The notes beneath the pieces were generated by a model. It made no database searches and had not been told where the DNA came from. It worked only from the letters and a program-made list of their open reading frames with translations. From positions 1,302,001-1,366,000 of the forward strand of contig NZ_CP043026.1 of NCBI RefSeq assembly GCF_008086545.1: a stretch of DNA of 64,000 bases. The letters run 5' to 3'. The stretch comes from Spiroplasma chinense (GTDB taxonomy: Bacteria; Bacillota_I; Bacilli_A; Mycoplasmatales; Mycoplasmataceae). Below are positions 55,015 to 64,000 of this stretch, one piece after another (positions within the stretch are counted from its first letter, which is position 1; the number at the start of each line of letters is the position of its first letter). The translations under genes and the position numbers were made by a program.

Positions 55015-55173
55015 ATGACAAAAGATTTCGATTCAGGATGCTTCAAATGTGTTGAAGAAATGAAAAAAACCAATAACGGAGGAGCTGCTGCTGGCATTTT
55101 GGCTATGAAAATGCAACAAGGTATAGCTCAACAAGACTTAGATAATATACATCTATGTAAAAAACATTCTTAA
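55015..55173 (+). CDS. Small Cys-rich protein, possible zinc binder
   Basis: 52 aa starting MTKDFDSGCFKC. C-x2-C near residue 9 and an H-L-C-K-K-H pattern near the C-terminus suggest a zinc site. GAGGAGGG is a strong ribosome-binding site. Starts 44 bases after the ABC-F gene and is followed by a strong terminator. No family recognised. Confidence 0.6.
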   Translation: MTKDFDSGCFKCVEEMKKTNNGGAAAGILAMKMQQGIAQQDLDNIHLCKKHS

Positions 55174-55198
55174 TTAAATTCATAGTTATATATACTAA

Positions 55199-55230
55199 AA
55201 AAGACAGGCATTATTAAATGCCTGTCTTTT
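55199..55230 (+). terminator. Bidirectional terminator
   Basis: AAAAGACAGGCATT / AATGCCTGTCTTTT, loop ATTA, serving both the small ORF and ispE. Confidence 0.9.
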
Positions 55231-55900
55231 ATTTTTCTTTAAAAAAAGTAGATCCGCTACCGCTCATAGAATAATTTTTACTAAACTCTTTTAATTGCGG
55301 GTATAATTCAATCGCTGCCTGTGTTAATTGGTTTTTTTCTTTACTTTTTCAACCTTGTATTTCGTCAAAATGTTTATAAACTGCTTTTGTTTCACAATTT
55401 ACATCCGTAAAAATTAATTGTTCTTTTTTAATAAGTTTTAATTCGGTTTTTTTAATCTTTTGGCCAAAACCTTTTACAAAAGCACTACTATAACCCTTCA
55501 TGAAAAAAAATGTATCAAAGCCAATTGCTTTACATATTTCTCTTCTTATTTTTTTCGCCTTATTTCTGCCTAAAAAGTAATTTGCAATAGCAACAGCATC
55601 ACTGCTGCCACCACCCAATCCTGAACCGACCGGAATGTTTTTGTGCAAAACAATTTTATATTTATCATTTATATAGCCGTTTCTTTTCAAAATATCCATA
55701 ACAATTAGAATGAAATTGCTTTTTTCTAAATCTTTAATATTACATTCAAATGAATCCCTACTGCTTTTTTCAATTCTTATTTCATCAAATAGATCTTCGA
55801 CTAAAACCATATTTGATTTAATTTTGTGATATCCATTTTTAGATGGTTTGCTAACCTTTAAGTCAAGATTAACTTTTGCATACGCTTTAATTGTTTCCAT
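55229..55900 (-). CDS. ispE: 4-diphosphocytidyl-2-C-methyl-D-erythritol kinase (short)
   Basis: 223 aa, shorter than the usual about 280. GHMP-kinase ATP loop PVGSGLGGGSS at 90-100 and C-terminal MSGSGSTFF are present, with AYAKVNLDL at the start. UGA near residue 185 is Trp. Start overlaps rsmA by 14 bases. Next to rsmA and rnmV, the usual Firmicutes order. Confidence 0.88.
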
Positions 55901-56690
55901 TTTTTGTTTCCTTGTAAATATTTATGAAATCCTCAATACTTAAGTTTTCAGGTCTTTTATTATTTTCTATTTTTGTTAAAGCTAAAATTTCTGTTGCTCT
56001 TTGTTTGGTGTTAATAGTGGTACTTAAATTATTTAGTATTGTTTTTCTTTTGTTGTTAAATAATTTTCTAACGAAAGCTACAAAAGCTTTATCATCTTTA
56101 ATTTGATTTAAATATGCTTGATGAAATTTTAAACTAATTATTGCTGAATCAACCTTTGGAATAGGTCTAAACATATTTTTGTTTACTGTAAACTCATAAT
56201 TAACTTCAGAATAAAATTGTGCTGCAACCGAAAGGTTATTATAATTATTTTCATTTGCTTTAGCACATATTCTTAATGCCACTTCTTTTTGAACCATAAA
56301 AATAGCTTTATCCAAAAACTTACTTACATCTAAAGTTCTAAAAATAATTTCGCTAGTTATATAGTATGGTGTATTTGAAATTAATGAAACTTTTTTACAT
56401 GAGTTACTTTCTATTAGTTTTTTTAAATCAACGTTTAAGACATCTTCCATGATTAATTCAAAGTTTGATTCATTAATTTCAGATTTTAATAATACTTCTA
56501 AATCTGTATCAATTTCAATTGCTACAACTTTTTTGAAACGTTTACACAATTCTTTAGTTAACGCCCCTCTTCCGGGTCCAATTTCTATTATCAAATGATC
56601 TTGTTCTTGATCTAAAATATTTATTATTTTGTTGATAAGATTTTTATCACTTATAAAGTTTTGTCCGAATTTTTTCTTTGCATAATCCAC
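55887..56690 (-). CDS. rsmA: 16S rRNA dimethyladenosine transferase (KsgA)
   Basis: 267 aa. EIGPGRG at 36-42 and the catalytic N-x-P-Y motif as NTPYY at 106-110 (usual NLPYY). Starts with GTG at 56690 after GGAGG; no ATG fits. Two bases after the rnmV stop. Confidence 0.93.
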   Translation of the reverse strand: MDYAKKKFGQNFISDKNLINKIINILDQEQDHLIIEIGPGRGALTKELCKRFKKVVAIEIDTDLEVLLKSEINESNFELIMEDVLNVDLKKLIESNSCKKVSLISNTPYYITSEIIFRTLDVSKFLDKAIFMVQKEVALRICAKANENNYNNLSVAAQFYSEVNYEFTVNKNMFRPIPKVDSAIISLKFHQAYLNQIKDDKAFVAFVRKLFNNKRKTILNNLSTTINTKQRATEILALTKIENNKRPENLSIEDFINIYKETKNGNN

Positions 56691-56691
56691 T

Positions 56692-57228
56692 TTATTGTTC
56701 CTCCAGGATTTTTTCTACATCTTCAATGCTTAGTGATAAAAGATTTAATCATTTAAATAATCTTTTTGAATTAATTTTTTCATCTCAATTAAAATTATTT
56801 GCTATTTTTATTCTATTTTTTGGTAAATAAAAATCATTAACCAAGTATTGTTCCCAAGTAATAGATTCTTGTTCATCACTATTAAATGTTATCAAATTAT
56901 TGAGTGCATTTTTAATATCTTCGTCATTTGCTTCAGCAATTCCAATTTTTTTTGAATCTTTTATGCTTTTCTTATTGATAAATGCGTTAAAACATTTAAA
57001 ATTAAGATAAGAATTAATCTTGTCGCGAATCAAAAGCCCTGGACCATCAGGGTCTGTGAATACAATTATTCCTCGCTTTTGGTTTACATCTTGTATGACA
57101 TTTAAGGTTGACTCGCTCAAAGCAAGACCATTGGTTTCAATCGTCTCTACATTGTCTTTTCCAAAGATCTTTTGTAGTTTAGCTGTGTCGCTTCTTCCTT
57201 CGACAACAATTACTTGATTAATTTTCAT
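56692..57228 (-). CDS. rnmV: Ribonuclease M5
   Basis: 178 aa. Toprim domain with VEGRSD at 9-14 and DPDGPG at 59-64, needed for 5S rRNA maturation. UGA encodes Trp148. Immediately upstream of rsmA; divergent from the first mreB. Confidence 0.92.
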
Positions 57229-57283
57229 TTTTTGTCGCCTTTCTTTTTATATATTAATACTAGCATTATTAAGCAAATTAATG

Positions 57284-57289
57284 TATAAT
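57284..57289 (+). promoter_or_regulatory. Candidate -10 of the first mreB
   Basis: TATAAT 42 bases upstream of the start; no clear -35. Confidence 0.45.
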
Positions 57290-57330
57290 TATTAACGAAG
57301 GGTTTTTTTCTTATAGAGGAGGAAATAAAG

Positions 57331-58374
57331 ATGGCATCATGAGACCGTAAAAGAGAATTCGTTGCCCTAGACTTAGGTACTGCTAACGTAGTTGCATACT
57401 TAGGTGGACAAGGTATCATTTATAATGAACCTTCAACAATGGCATACGATGTACAAACAAACACAGTTATAGCAGCTGGTGAGCAAGCTTACGAAATGGT
57501 TGGGAAAACTAACGAAGACATTAGAATGGTTGTACCATTAGTTGACGGGGTTATCGCTGACTTAGACGCTGCAAAAGACTTGATCAAAATTATCTTTTCA
57601 CGTATTAAATTATCAGATATCTTAAAAAATGCTTTAGTAGTTCTTGCCTGCCCTTCAGGAGTTACTGAACTTGAAAGAGGAGCATTAAAACAAGTTGTTG
57701 CTGATATGGGAGCAAGAAATGTTCTTGTTGAAGAAGAAGTTAAATTATCAGCTATCGGAGCTGGAATTAACATCGCTATCGCAAGTGGACACTTAGTTGT
57801 TGACATTGGTGGTGGAACAACAGATATCGCTATTATTTCTGCAGGAGACATTGTTATCTCAAGATCAATTAAAACTGCTGGAAATCACTTTGACGAAGAA
57901 ATTAGAAAATATATTCGTGCAGAATACAACGTATTAATCGGAATTAAAACTGCTGAAAAAATTAAAATCGAGATCGGTTCATTAACAAAAATCGATAATG
58001 GGCGTACTTTCCGTGCATTCGGTAGAGACGTAATTTCAGGTTTACCAAGAGAAGTTGTTATTTCACCAGATGAAGTAAAAAATGCATTATTAGCACCATT
58101 TTCAAAAATTACTGACTTAATTGTTGAAGTAATGGAAAACACTCCTGCTGAATTAGCTGGAGATATTATTAGAAATGGTATTACTATTTGTGGTGGAGGA
58201 GCATTGTTAAGAGGTATTGATACATACTTCGAATCAATTTTCCAATTAAAAGTAACAAAAGCTCAAGATCCTTTATTAACAGTTATTGAAGGAACTAAAG
58301 AATACGAAAAACAAATCGAAAAATGATTAGACGTTGTTGAATTACGTGATTCAAGAGAATATAACATTAAATAA
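57331..58374 (+). CDS. mreB: MreB-family actin (first of five)
   Basis: 347 aa. LDLGTAN (phosphate 1), VVDIGGGTTDIA (phosphate 2), LVEEEVK catalytic Glu region and ICGGGALLRG adenosine motif are all present. UGA encodes Trp4 and one near the end. GAGGAGGAAATAAAG before the ATG. Pairs in sequence with the fifth copy (shared ISRS-IK-AG and EYNV-IG blocks), suggesting the MreB2/MreB5 group; MreB2 by order is a guess. Confidence 0.93.
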
Positions 58375-58375
58375 T

Positions 58376-58407
58376 AAAAAAAGAAGCAAATTAGAGCTTC
58401 TTTTTTT
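58376..58407 (+). terminator. Terminator after the first mreB
   Basis: AAGAAGC / GCTTCTT (58381-58387, 58396-58402) within A and T runs. Confidence 0.85.
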
Positions 58408-58501
58408 AGTCCCATATTTTGCAATTTTATTTAATTTGTATGTAAATAATTGGAAAAAAGCATATAAAATAATAGTAATTAGGACTTGAGAGGTAAAAAA
58501 T

Positions 58502-59536
58502 ATGGCAAAAGTTACTTTAAATCAAAGAACACATGTAGCTATAGATGTGGGTACTAGCAAAACAAGAATACATATCGAGAGACTTGGTATGGTATTTAAC
58601 GAATCAACTATTATAGCAACTGATTTTAAAACAAAAAAAGTTATTGCAATCGGAGATGCTGCAAAAAACTTTGTGGGAAAATTAAGTGGTAATTTACAAT
58701 TAAAATACCCTATGAAACGTGGGGTAATTTCTGATATGGCAATTCTGAAATTATTTTTGGCAACGATATTAAAAAAATATGAAAATGAAATTAAAGGAGC
58801 TATCGTTACATTGGCTTGTCCAACTAGCGTAACTCATTTAGAGAGAAATTCATTAGTTAAGGCAATTAAAGAATTAGGAGTATTTCATGTTCAAGTTGAA
58901 GATGACATTAAATTGGCATTGCTTGGAGCTGGAATTGATATCACAAAACCTAATGGTTATTTAGGACTTGATTTAGGAGCTGGAAAATCTACAGCTGCAA
59001 TTATTGCAACTGGAGGAACAGTTACTTCAAAATGATCAAAATCTGCTGGAAATACAACAGATCAAGAAATTGTAAAACATTTAAAAGCAAAACACCAAAT
59101 CTTAATTGGAGATATTACTGCTGAAAAAATTAAAAATTCAATTTCAACTTTAATTAAAACAAAAACTCCTTTGAAAACAATAGCTTATGGTTATGATTTA
59201 ACATCTGGAATGCCAAAAGATATTGAATTAACAGATAAAGATATTGCGAAAATATTACAATCTACTTTTGGAAATTTAACAAATTTAATTACAGGAGTTT
59301 TAGAAGACTCACCTAACGAACTTGCAGGAGACGTTATTAAAAATGGAGTTATTGTAACAGGAGGTATGGCTAACATCCCTGGTGTAAAATTCTATTTTGA
59401 AGATTTCTTTGAAATCCCAGTAACTGTTGTTAAAAATGCTGCAAACGCTACAATTGATGGAGCTATCGCTCATAAAGAATTAACAATCGAAGAATACGAG
59501 GTTACACATAGCCCAGTTGAGGAGGTCTCATACTAG
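58502..59536 (+). CDS. mreB: MreB3-class actin with substituted active site
   Basis: 344 aa, the most diverged copy. Phosphate 1 is IDVGTSK, phosphate 2 is LDLGAGKSTAA instead of DIGGGTTDIA, and the VEEEVK region reads VEDDIK. Asp135 and Lys162 thus replace the Glu and Thr used for ATP hydrolysis elsewhere. By established work on Spiroplasma eriocheiris MreB3 (recalled, not checked) the same Asp and Lys occur there. Hence probably slow or weak in ATP turnover. GAGAGGT before the ATG; terminator overlaps the stop. Confidence 0.9.
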
Positions 59537-59549
59537 ACCTCTTTTTTTT
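59522..59549 (+). terminator. Terminator overlapping the MreB3-class stop
   Basis: GAGGTCT / AGACCTC, loop CATACT, then eight T. The stop codon at 59534-59536 lies in the loop. Confidence 0.9.
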
Positions 59550-59561
59550 GCCCTATTTTTG

Positions 59562-59570
59562 TGGTATAAT
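59562..59570 (+). promoter_or_regulatory. Extended -10 promoter of the gene at 59598
   Basis: TGGTATAAT, 28 bases before the start. Confidence 0.6.
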
Positions 59571-59597
59571 AATTGAAATATTTATAGGAGGGCGACT

Positions 59598-59912
59598 ATG
59601 AAGAAAAAATTATTTGAATTGGATAAAAACCTAATTCCAAACGTTGAAAAAATTTATTACAATAATTCTTTTATAGATTGTTCTCATAAAGTTATCGGTC
59701 TAGATGTTCGTGATAACATTTGAAAATGTACAGTTTGTTTCTACTTTTTTGATTTTGATAACAAAAGACAATATAAAGCTTTCATGCACAGAATGTCAAA
59801 AGATTATTATGATTTTGAACAAATGGAAAAAGATTACAGTAAAAAAGTAGTCAAAGAAGAAGAAAGAGAAGAAATGGATCATTTTTTAAAAGAATTGTAT
59901 ATGATGTATTAA
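59598..59912 (+). CDS. Hypothetical protein inside the mreB array
   Basis: 104 aa, MKKKLFELDKN start after AGGAGGG. A Cys/Trp-containing middle (WKCTVCFYFFDFD) and a charged helical C-terminus. UGA encodes Trp. Own promoter and terminator, between the second and third mreB. No family recognised; location suggests a cytoskeleton link but nothing proves it. Confidence 0.65.
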
Positions 59913-59938
59913 AATTTGCTATAATTAAATAAATGACG

Positions 59939-59974
59939 GAAGACAATTTTCTATTGAAATTTGTCTTCTTTTTT
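59939..59974 (+). terminator. Terminator of the 104-aa gene
   Basis: GAAGACAA / TTGTCTTC (59939-59946, 59961-59968) followed by six T; the -35 of the next mreB lies within its loop. Confidence 0.75.
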
Positions 59975-59982
59975 GTTATAAT
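59954..59982 (+). promoter_or_regulatory. Promoter of the third mreB
   Basis: TTGAAA (59954-59959), 17-base spacer, TATAAT (59977-59982) with upstream TG (extended). Leader about 75 bases. The best promoter match in the window. Confidence 0.75.
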
Positions 59983-60065
59983 CTTTCTAGATTATGTACT
60001 CTACTCATAAATAGAGCCACGTAATTCTACTTAAATAAAAAATTAGAAAAAGGAGATTGGGAACA

Positions 60066-61097
60066 ATGGCAAACAAAAAACCAACATTCGTATCAATGGA
60101 CTTAGGTACTGCCAATACTCTTGTTTACATCGCTGGACAAGGTATTGTTTATAACGAACCTTCAATCGTTGCATACAGAATTAAAGAAAATAAAATCGTT
60201 GCTGTAGGGGATGAAGCTTACAAAATGATCGGTAAAGGAAACAAAACTATTAGAGTTGTAAGACCTATGGTTGACGGAGTTATTACTGACATTAGAGCTA
60301 CAGAAGCTCAATTAAGATATATTTTTACAAAATTAAGAATTACAAAACAATTAAGACACTCAATTATGTTATTAGCATGTCCATCAGTTATTACTGAATT
60401 GGAAAAAACTGCTCTTAAAAAAATTGCTGTAAACTTAGGTGCAGACCAAGTTTTCGTTGAAGAAGAAGTTAAAATGGCTGCTTTAGGTGGAGGGGTAAAT
60501 ATTTATGCTCCAACAGGAAACCTAATCGTTGATATGGGTGGGGGAACTACTGATATTGCTGTATTAGCATCAGGAGATATCGTTCTATCAAAATCAATTA
60601 AAGTTGCTGGAAACTACTTAAATGATGAATGTCAAAAATTCATTAGATCACAATACGGACTAGAAATTGGTTCAAAAACAGCGGAATCAATTAAAGTTAA
60701 CGTTGGATCATTATCAAAATACCCAGACGAAAGACGTATGAAAGTATACGGACGTGACGTTGTTTCAGGATTACCAAGAGAAATCGAAATTACTCCTGAA
60801 GAAGTAAGAGAAGTACTAAAAGTACCAGTATCAAGAATTATTGACCTAACAGTTCAAGTTTTAGAAGATACACCACCAGAATTAGCTGGAGATATCTTTA
60901 GAAATGGTATTACTATTTGTGGAGGAGGAGCCTTGATTAGAGGAATCGACAAATACTTCGCAGATACATTACAATTACCAACAAAAATTGGTGAACAACC
61001 ATTATTAGCCGTTATTAACGGAACTAAAAAATTCGAATCAGAAATCTGAGAAATTATTAAAGCTCAAAGATTACATGATGACATCATGGGTAGATAA
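60066..61097 (+). CDS. mreB: MreB-family actin (third of five)
   Basis: 343 aa. MDLGTANTL, VDMGGGTTDIA, FVEEEVK and ICGGGALIRG intact. ATG at 60066, ten bases after AAGGAG; a TTG at 60057 lies too close to that site. Shares SL-KYP-ER-M and QLPT blocks with the fourth copy (MreB1/MreB4 group). The most canonical of the five. Confidence 0.93.
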
Positions 61098-61143
61098 TTC
61101 CCTTTTGTTTAATATCAGTTAAAACAAAAAAGGAGGTTTATTT

Positions 61144-62196
61144 ATGTATGTAGAATCAACCAGACCTTTCATTTCCCTAGATCTTGGTACAGCAAACGTT
61201 TTGGCGTATGTATCGGGACAGGGAATTGTTTATAATCAGCCAAGTATTATGGCTTATGATAACAATTTAAATAAATTGATTGCTATCGGTGAAGAAGCAT
61301 ATGATATGGTCGGAAAAACAAATGACAACATCAGAATGGTTACACCATTAGTTGATGGGGTTATTGCAGACTTAGATGCTGCAAAAGACTTATTAGAACA
61401 CATTTTTGATAGATTAAAAATGATGAACTTTTGAAAAAATTCAGTAGTTGTACTGGCTTGTCCAAGTGGAGTTACTGAATTAGAGCGTGATGCTTTAAAA
61501 TTAGTTGCAAAAGACATGGGAGCAGATCTTGTTGTCGTTGAAGAAGAAGTTAAAATGTCAGCACTTGGTGCTGGTGTAAATATCGAACTTCCTTCAGGTA
61601 ACTTAATTGTTGATATTGGTGGTGGAACTACTGATATTGCCATTATTGCGTCAGGAGACATAGTTCTTTCTAGATCTGTTAAAGTTGCTGGTAATTACTT
61701 TAATGAAGAAATTCTAAAATTTGTTAGAGCAGAATATAATATTGCAATTGGTTCAACAACTGCTGAAAATATTAAAAAGAACATTGGATCTTTAGTTAAA
61801 TATCCAAACGAACGTTCAATGCAAATTTATGGAAGAGATATCGTTTCAGGATTACCAAAAGAAGCAAAAGTAAATTCAGAAGAAATAAGAAACATTTTAC
61901 TTGGAGCTTTTGGAAGAATTACAGACCTTGTAATTGAAGTATTAGAAAACACACCACCAGAATTAGCTGGGGACATCATGAAAAACGGAATGGTTCTTTG
62001 TGGTGGGGGTGCGTTAGTTAGAAATGCTGACAAATACTTCCATGATATCTTCCAATTACCTACAAGAATAGCTGCAAGTCCATTGGACTGTGTTATTGAA
62101 GGTACAAAAGCTTATGAAAAAATAATTCTAAGAAAAATCGAAGAAGGTTTCTACAAAGATTCTCAAGGAACTTACTTACAAACATTAAAAAAATAG
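61144..62196 (+). CDS. mreB: MreB-family actin (fourth of five)
   Basis: 350 aa. LDLGTANVL, VDIGGGTTDIA, VVEEEVK and LCGGGALVRN. AAAGGAGGTTTATTT before the ATG. Follows the third copy by 46 bases with an imperfect hairpin between, so they may be cotranscribed. UGA encodes Trp97. Confidence 0.93.
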
Positions 62197-62214
62197 TCTT
62201 ATGACTATTTTTTT
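62187..62214 (+). terminator. Terminator of the fourth mreB
   Basis: AAAAAAATAGTC / GACTATTTTTTT, loop TTAT; overlaps the stop codon. Confidence 0.85.
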
Positions 62215-62313
62215 AATAAACATACACCAAATAAACCTCATAAATATTGACTTTTTTTAGGGCCATAATGCCCATAAAAAGGCACTATATCGAATTTGTT
62301 TAAAGTAAAGTGT

Positions 62314-62342
62314 TTGCTTTATGATAAACAACAATGTATAAT
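62314..62342 (+). promoter_or_regulatory. Promoter of the fifth mreB
   Basis: TTGCTT (62314-62319), 17-base spacer, TATAAT (62337-62342), 36 bases before the start. A short GGGC-CATAAT-GCCC hairpin lies upstream at 62260-62273. Confidence 0.6.
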
Positions 62343-62377
62343 ATGATTACATATTAAATATGACCAGGAGGAAGATT

Positions 62378-63436
62378 ATGAAATTTGAAGATCGTACATT
62401 TATCGCCTTGGATTTAGGAACAAGCAATATTCTTGCATTTGTTGGAAGACAAGGAATCGTTTATAACGAACCATCAATTATGGCATACGACAATATCACA
62501 AACAGTCTAACAGCTTTAGGACACGAAGCTTATGACATGTTAGGTAAAACTCACGAAAACATCAGAATGGTAGTACCAATTAGAGATGGAGTTATTACAG
62601 ATTTAGAAGCTGCAAAAGACTTATTAAAACATGTTTTTTCAAAACTAAAAATGTTAAATGACTGAAAAAACTCAATTATTTTACTAGCATGTCCTAGTGA
62701 AGTTACTGAATTAGAGCGTGATGCTTTAAAACAAGTTGCTTACGACATGGGAGCAGAAATAGTTATCGTTGAAGAAGAAGTTAAAATGGCTGCATTAGGA
62801 GCTGGATTAAATATCGATGTACCAAAAGGTAATGTTGTTATTGATATCGGTGGAGGAACTACTGATATTGCTATTATTTCAGCAGGAGATATCGTTATCT
62901 CAAGATCTGTTAAAGTTGCTGGAAATGCATTTGACGAAGAAATCAAAAAATACATTCGTTCTGAATACAATGTAACAATTGGGGAAAGAACAGCTGAAAA
63001 TATCAAAATGGAATTAGGTTCTTTAGCAAAATACAAAGGTGAAAGAACTATGTCAGTATTTGGTAGAGATATCGTTTCTGGTTTACCAAAAGAAGCTATT
63101 ATTAGTTCAGAAGAAATTAGAAATGTACTTGTAAACTCATTCAGTAGAATTACTGACTTATTAATTGAATTAATGGAAAACACACCACCAGAATTAGCTG
63201 GAGATATTATCTCAAACGGATTTATGATTTGTGGTGGAGGAGCAAAAATTAGAGGAATCAAAGAATACTTTAATGGAATCTTCTCAGTACCATGTAAAAT
63301 CTCACCAAACCCATTAGCTGGAGTTGTTGAGGGAGCAAAATTATTCCAAAAAACAATTAATAAACGTATTGAAAATGATTACTATGGAAAAAACGCAAAA
63401 GACGTTAAAAAAGGTAGTCAAAGTAACTTGATCTAA
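62378..63436 (+). CDS. mreB: MreB-family actin (fifth of five)
   Basis: 352 aa from ATG 62378 after AGGAGGAAG. LDLGTSN, IDIGGGTTDIA, IVEEEVK and ICGGGAKIRG intact. The C-terminal tail (KRIENDYYGKNAKDVKKGSQ) is basic and disordered, as described for MreB5 membrane binding; assignment to MreB5 is tentative. Pairs with the first copy. Confidence 0.92.
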
Positions 63437-63452
63437 TCTGGTCTTAGTTAAT

Positions 63453-63479
63453 AAAAAAACAGCGAAAGCTGTTTTTTTT
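63453..63479 (+). terminator. Bidirectional terminator
   Basis: AAAAAAACAGC / GCTGTTTTTTT with GAAA loop, between the fifth mreB and tatD. Confidence 0.9.
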
Positions 63480-63484
63480 GTATC

Positions 63485-64000
63485 CTATTGTAGGTTAAAG
63501 ATTTTTTTGGCGTTTCTAGTTGTTATTTCTGCAACGTCGTCTTTATTTAGGTTTTTTAGTTTAGCAATTTTTTCAACTGTGTGAACAATTTCTTTAGTAG
63601 TATTTATTCTACCTCTGTGTGGTACTGGTGTTAAATAAGGTGCATCAGTTTCTACAAGAATATTGTTAATTGTTAATTTTTGTACAGCTTCGTGTAAATC
63701 TTTTGCGTTGTCAAAAGTTACAACTCCAGGTATTGAAATATAATAACCTTTGCTTACAAATTTTTGAGCTAAATCATAACCTCTTGTGTAACAATGAACA
63801 ATAGCTCTTTTAACTTCCATTTCCTCTAAAATTTCTAGAGCATCAAGATATGCTTGGTCTGAACCATCTCTATCTCTAAGGTGTAACATAACTGCAAGAT
63901 CATTGTCTAATGCAATTGCAATTTGTTTTCTAAAAATTTCTTTTTGAACTTCCACATATTCGTCTGTGTAATAATAATCTAAACCTATTTCACCAATAGC
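63485..64000 (-). CDS. tatD: TatD-family metal-dependent hydrolase, 3' part
   Basis: C-terminal 171 residues, cut by the window edge. AIGEIGLDYY at the edge, HCYTRG, and VETDAPYLTPVP are TatD motifs with metal-binding His and Asp. DNase-type hydrolase. In many Firmicutes it precedes rnmV; here the mreB array separates them. Confidence 0.93.
   Translation of the reverse strand, partial: AIGEIGLDYYYTDEYVEVQKEIFRKQIAIALDNDLAVMLHLRDRDGSDQAYLDALEILEEMEVKRAIVHCYTRGYDLAQKFVSKGYYISIPGVVTFDNAKDLHEAVQKLTINNILVETDAPYLTPVPHRGRINTTKEIVHTVEKIAKLKNLNKDDVAEITTRNAKKIFNLQ

Noticed and set aside
62740-63261. Minus-strand ORF of 173 codons opposite the fifth mreB
   Set aside because: Antisense shadow of a conserved gene.

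Overview
The window is strongly AT-rich and uses genetic code 4: nearly every long gene contains in-frame UGA codons at positions where the family needs Trp, and the genes only become full length when UGA is read through. The only release factor present is RF1. Five consecutive mreB paralogues, lipoprotein signal peptides and the absence of any cell-wall gene point to a helical mollicute of the genus Spiroplasma; I cannot name the species. No rRNA, tRNA, CRISPR array, intact insertion sequence or prophage was recognised.

Layout. 1-6.6 kb: start of the str operon (rpsL, cut by the window edge), then an ABC-transporter island: an ATPase/permease pair with a large extracytoplasmic domain, a LolD/FtsX-type pair, and a fused ABC exporter. 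6.8-16.4 kb: an accessory, largely lineage-specific block with a helical protein, a C-terminally anchored membrane protein, a gene-poor stretch with an isolated ribosome-binding site and hairpin, a PD-(D/E)XK nuclease-like gene, and a two-gene operon encoding an 813-residue FG-repeat protein and a 1098-residue membrane protein with four tandem 122-residue repeats. 16.5-24.3 kb: the conserved translation/nucleotide cluster yrdC, prmC, prfA, tdk, nrnA, rpmE, with an unknown multi-TM protein and a degenerate ABC-like protein. 24.4-28.8 kb: a second ATPase/permease pair paralogous to the first, a solitary helix-turn-helix ORF and fba. 29.1-32.6 kb: three related surface proteins (two lipoproteins, one secreted protein without the lipobox Cys). 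33-42 kb: pyrG, rpoE, an HD phosphohydrolase, gltX, ispF, then rsmG-parA-parB-DUF951-ychF. 42-53.2 kb: one tightly packed minus-strand run of nine genes (prs, pth, purA, purB, a degenerate hpt-like gene, metG, mnmG and two tandem amino-acid permeases). 53.4-64 kb: an ABC-F gene and a tiny Cys-rich ORF on the plus strand, ispE-rsmA-rnmV on the minus strand, then the five mreB genes with a 104-aa unknown between the second and third, and the 3' part of tatD.

How the genes fit together. The mreB array supplies the cytoskeleton that gives shape and swimming. The second mreB has the substituted active site expected of the MreB3 class; the others form two sequence pairs. ispE and ispF indicate a methylerythritol-phosphate isoprenoid pathway. 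prs, purA, purB, tdk and pyrG handle nucleotide salvage and interconversion. The most likely undescribed system is the FG-repeat protein plus its membrane-anchored repeat partner (10.7-16.4 kb), which look like a structural or scaffold pair. All functions are inferred from motifs and neighbourhood in the sequence; no database search was possible.
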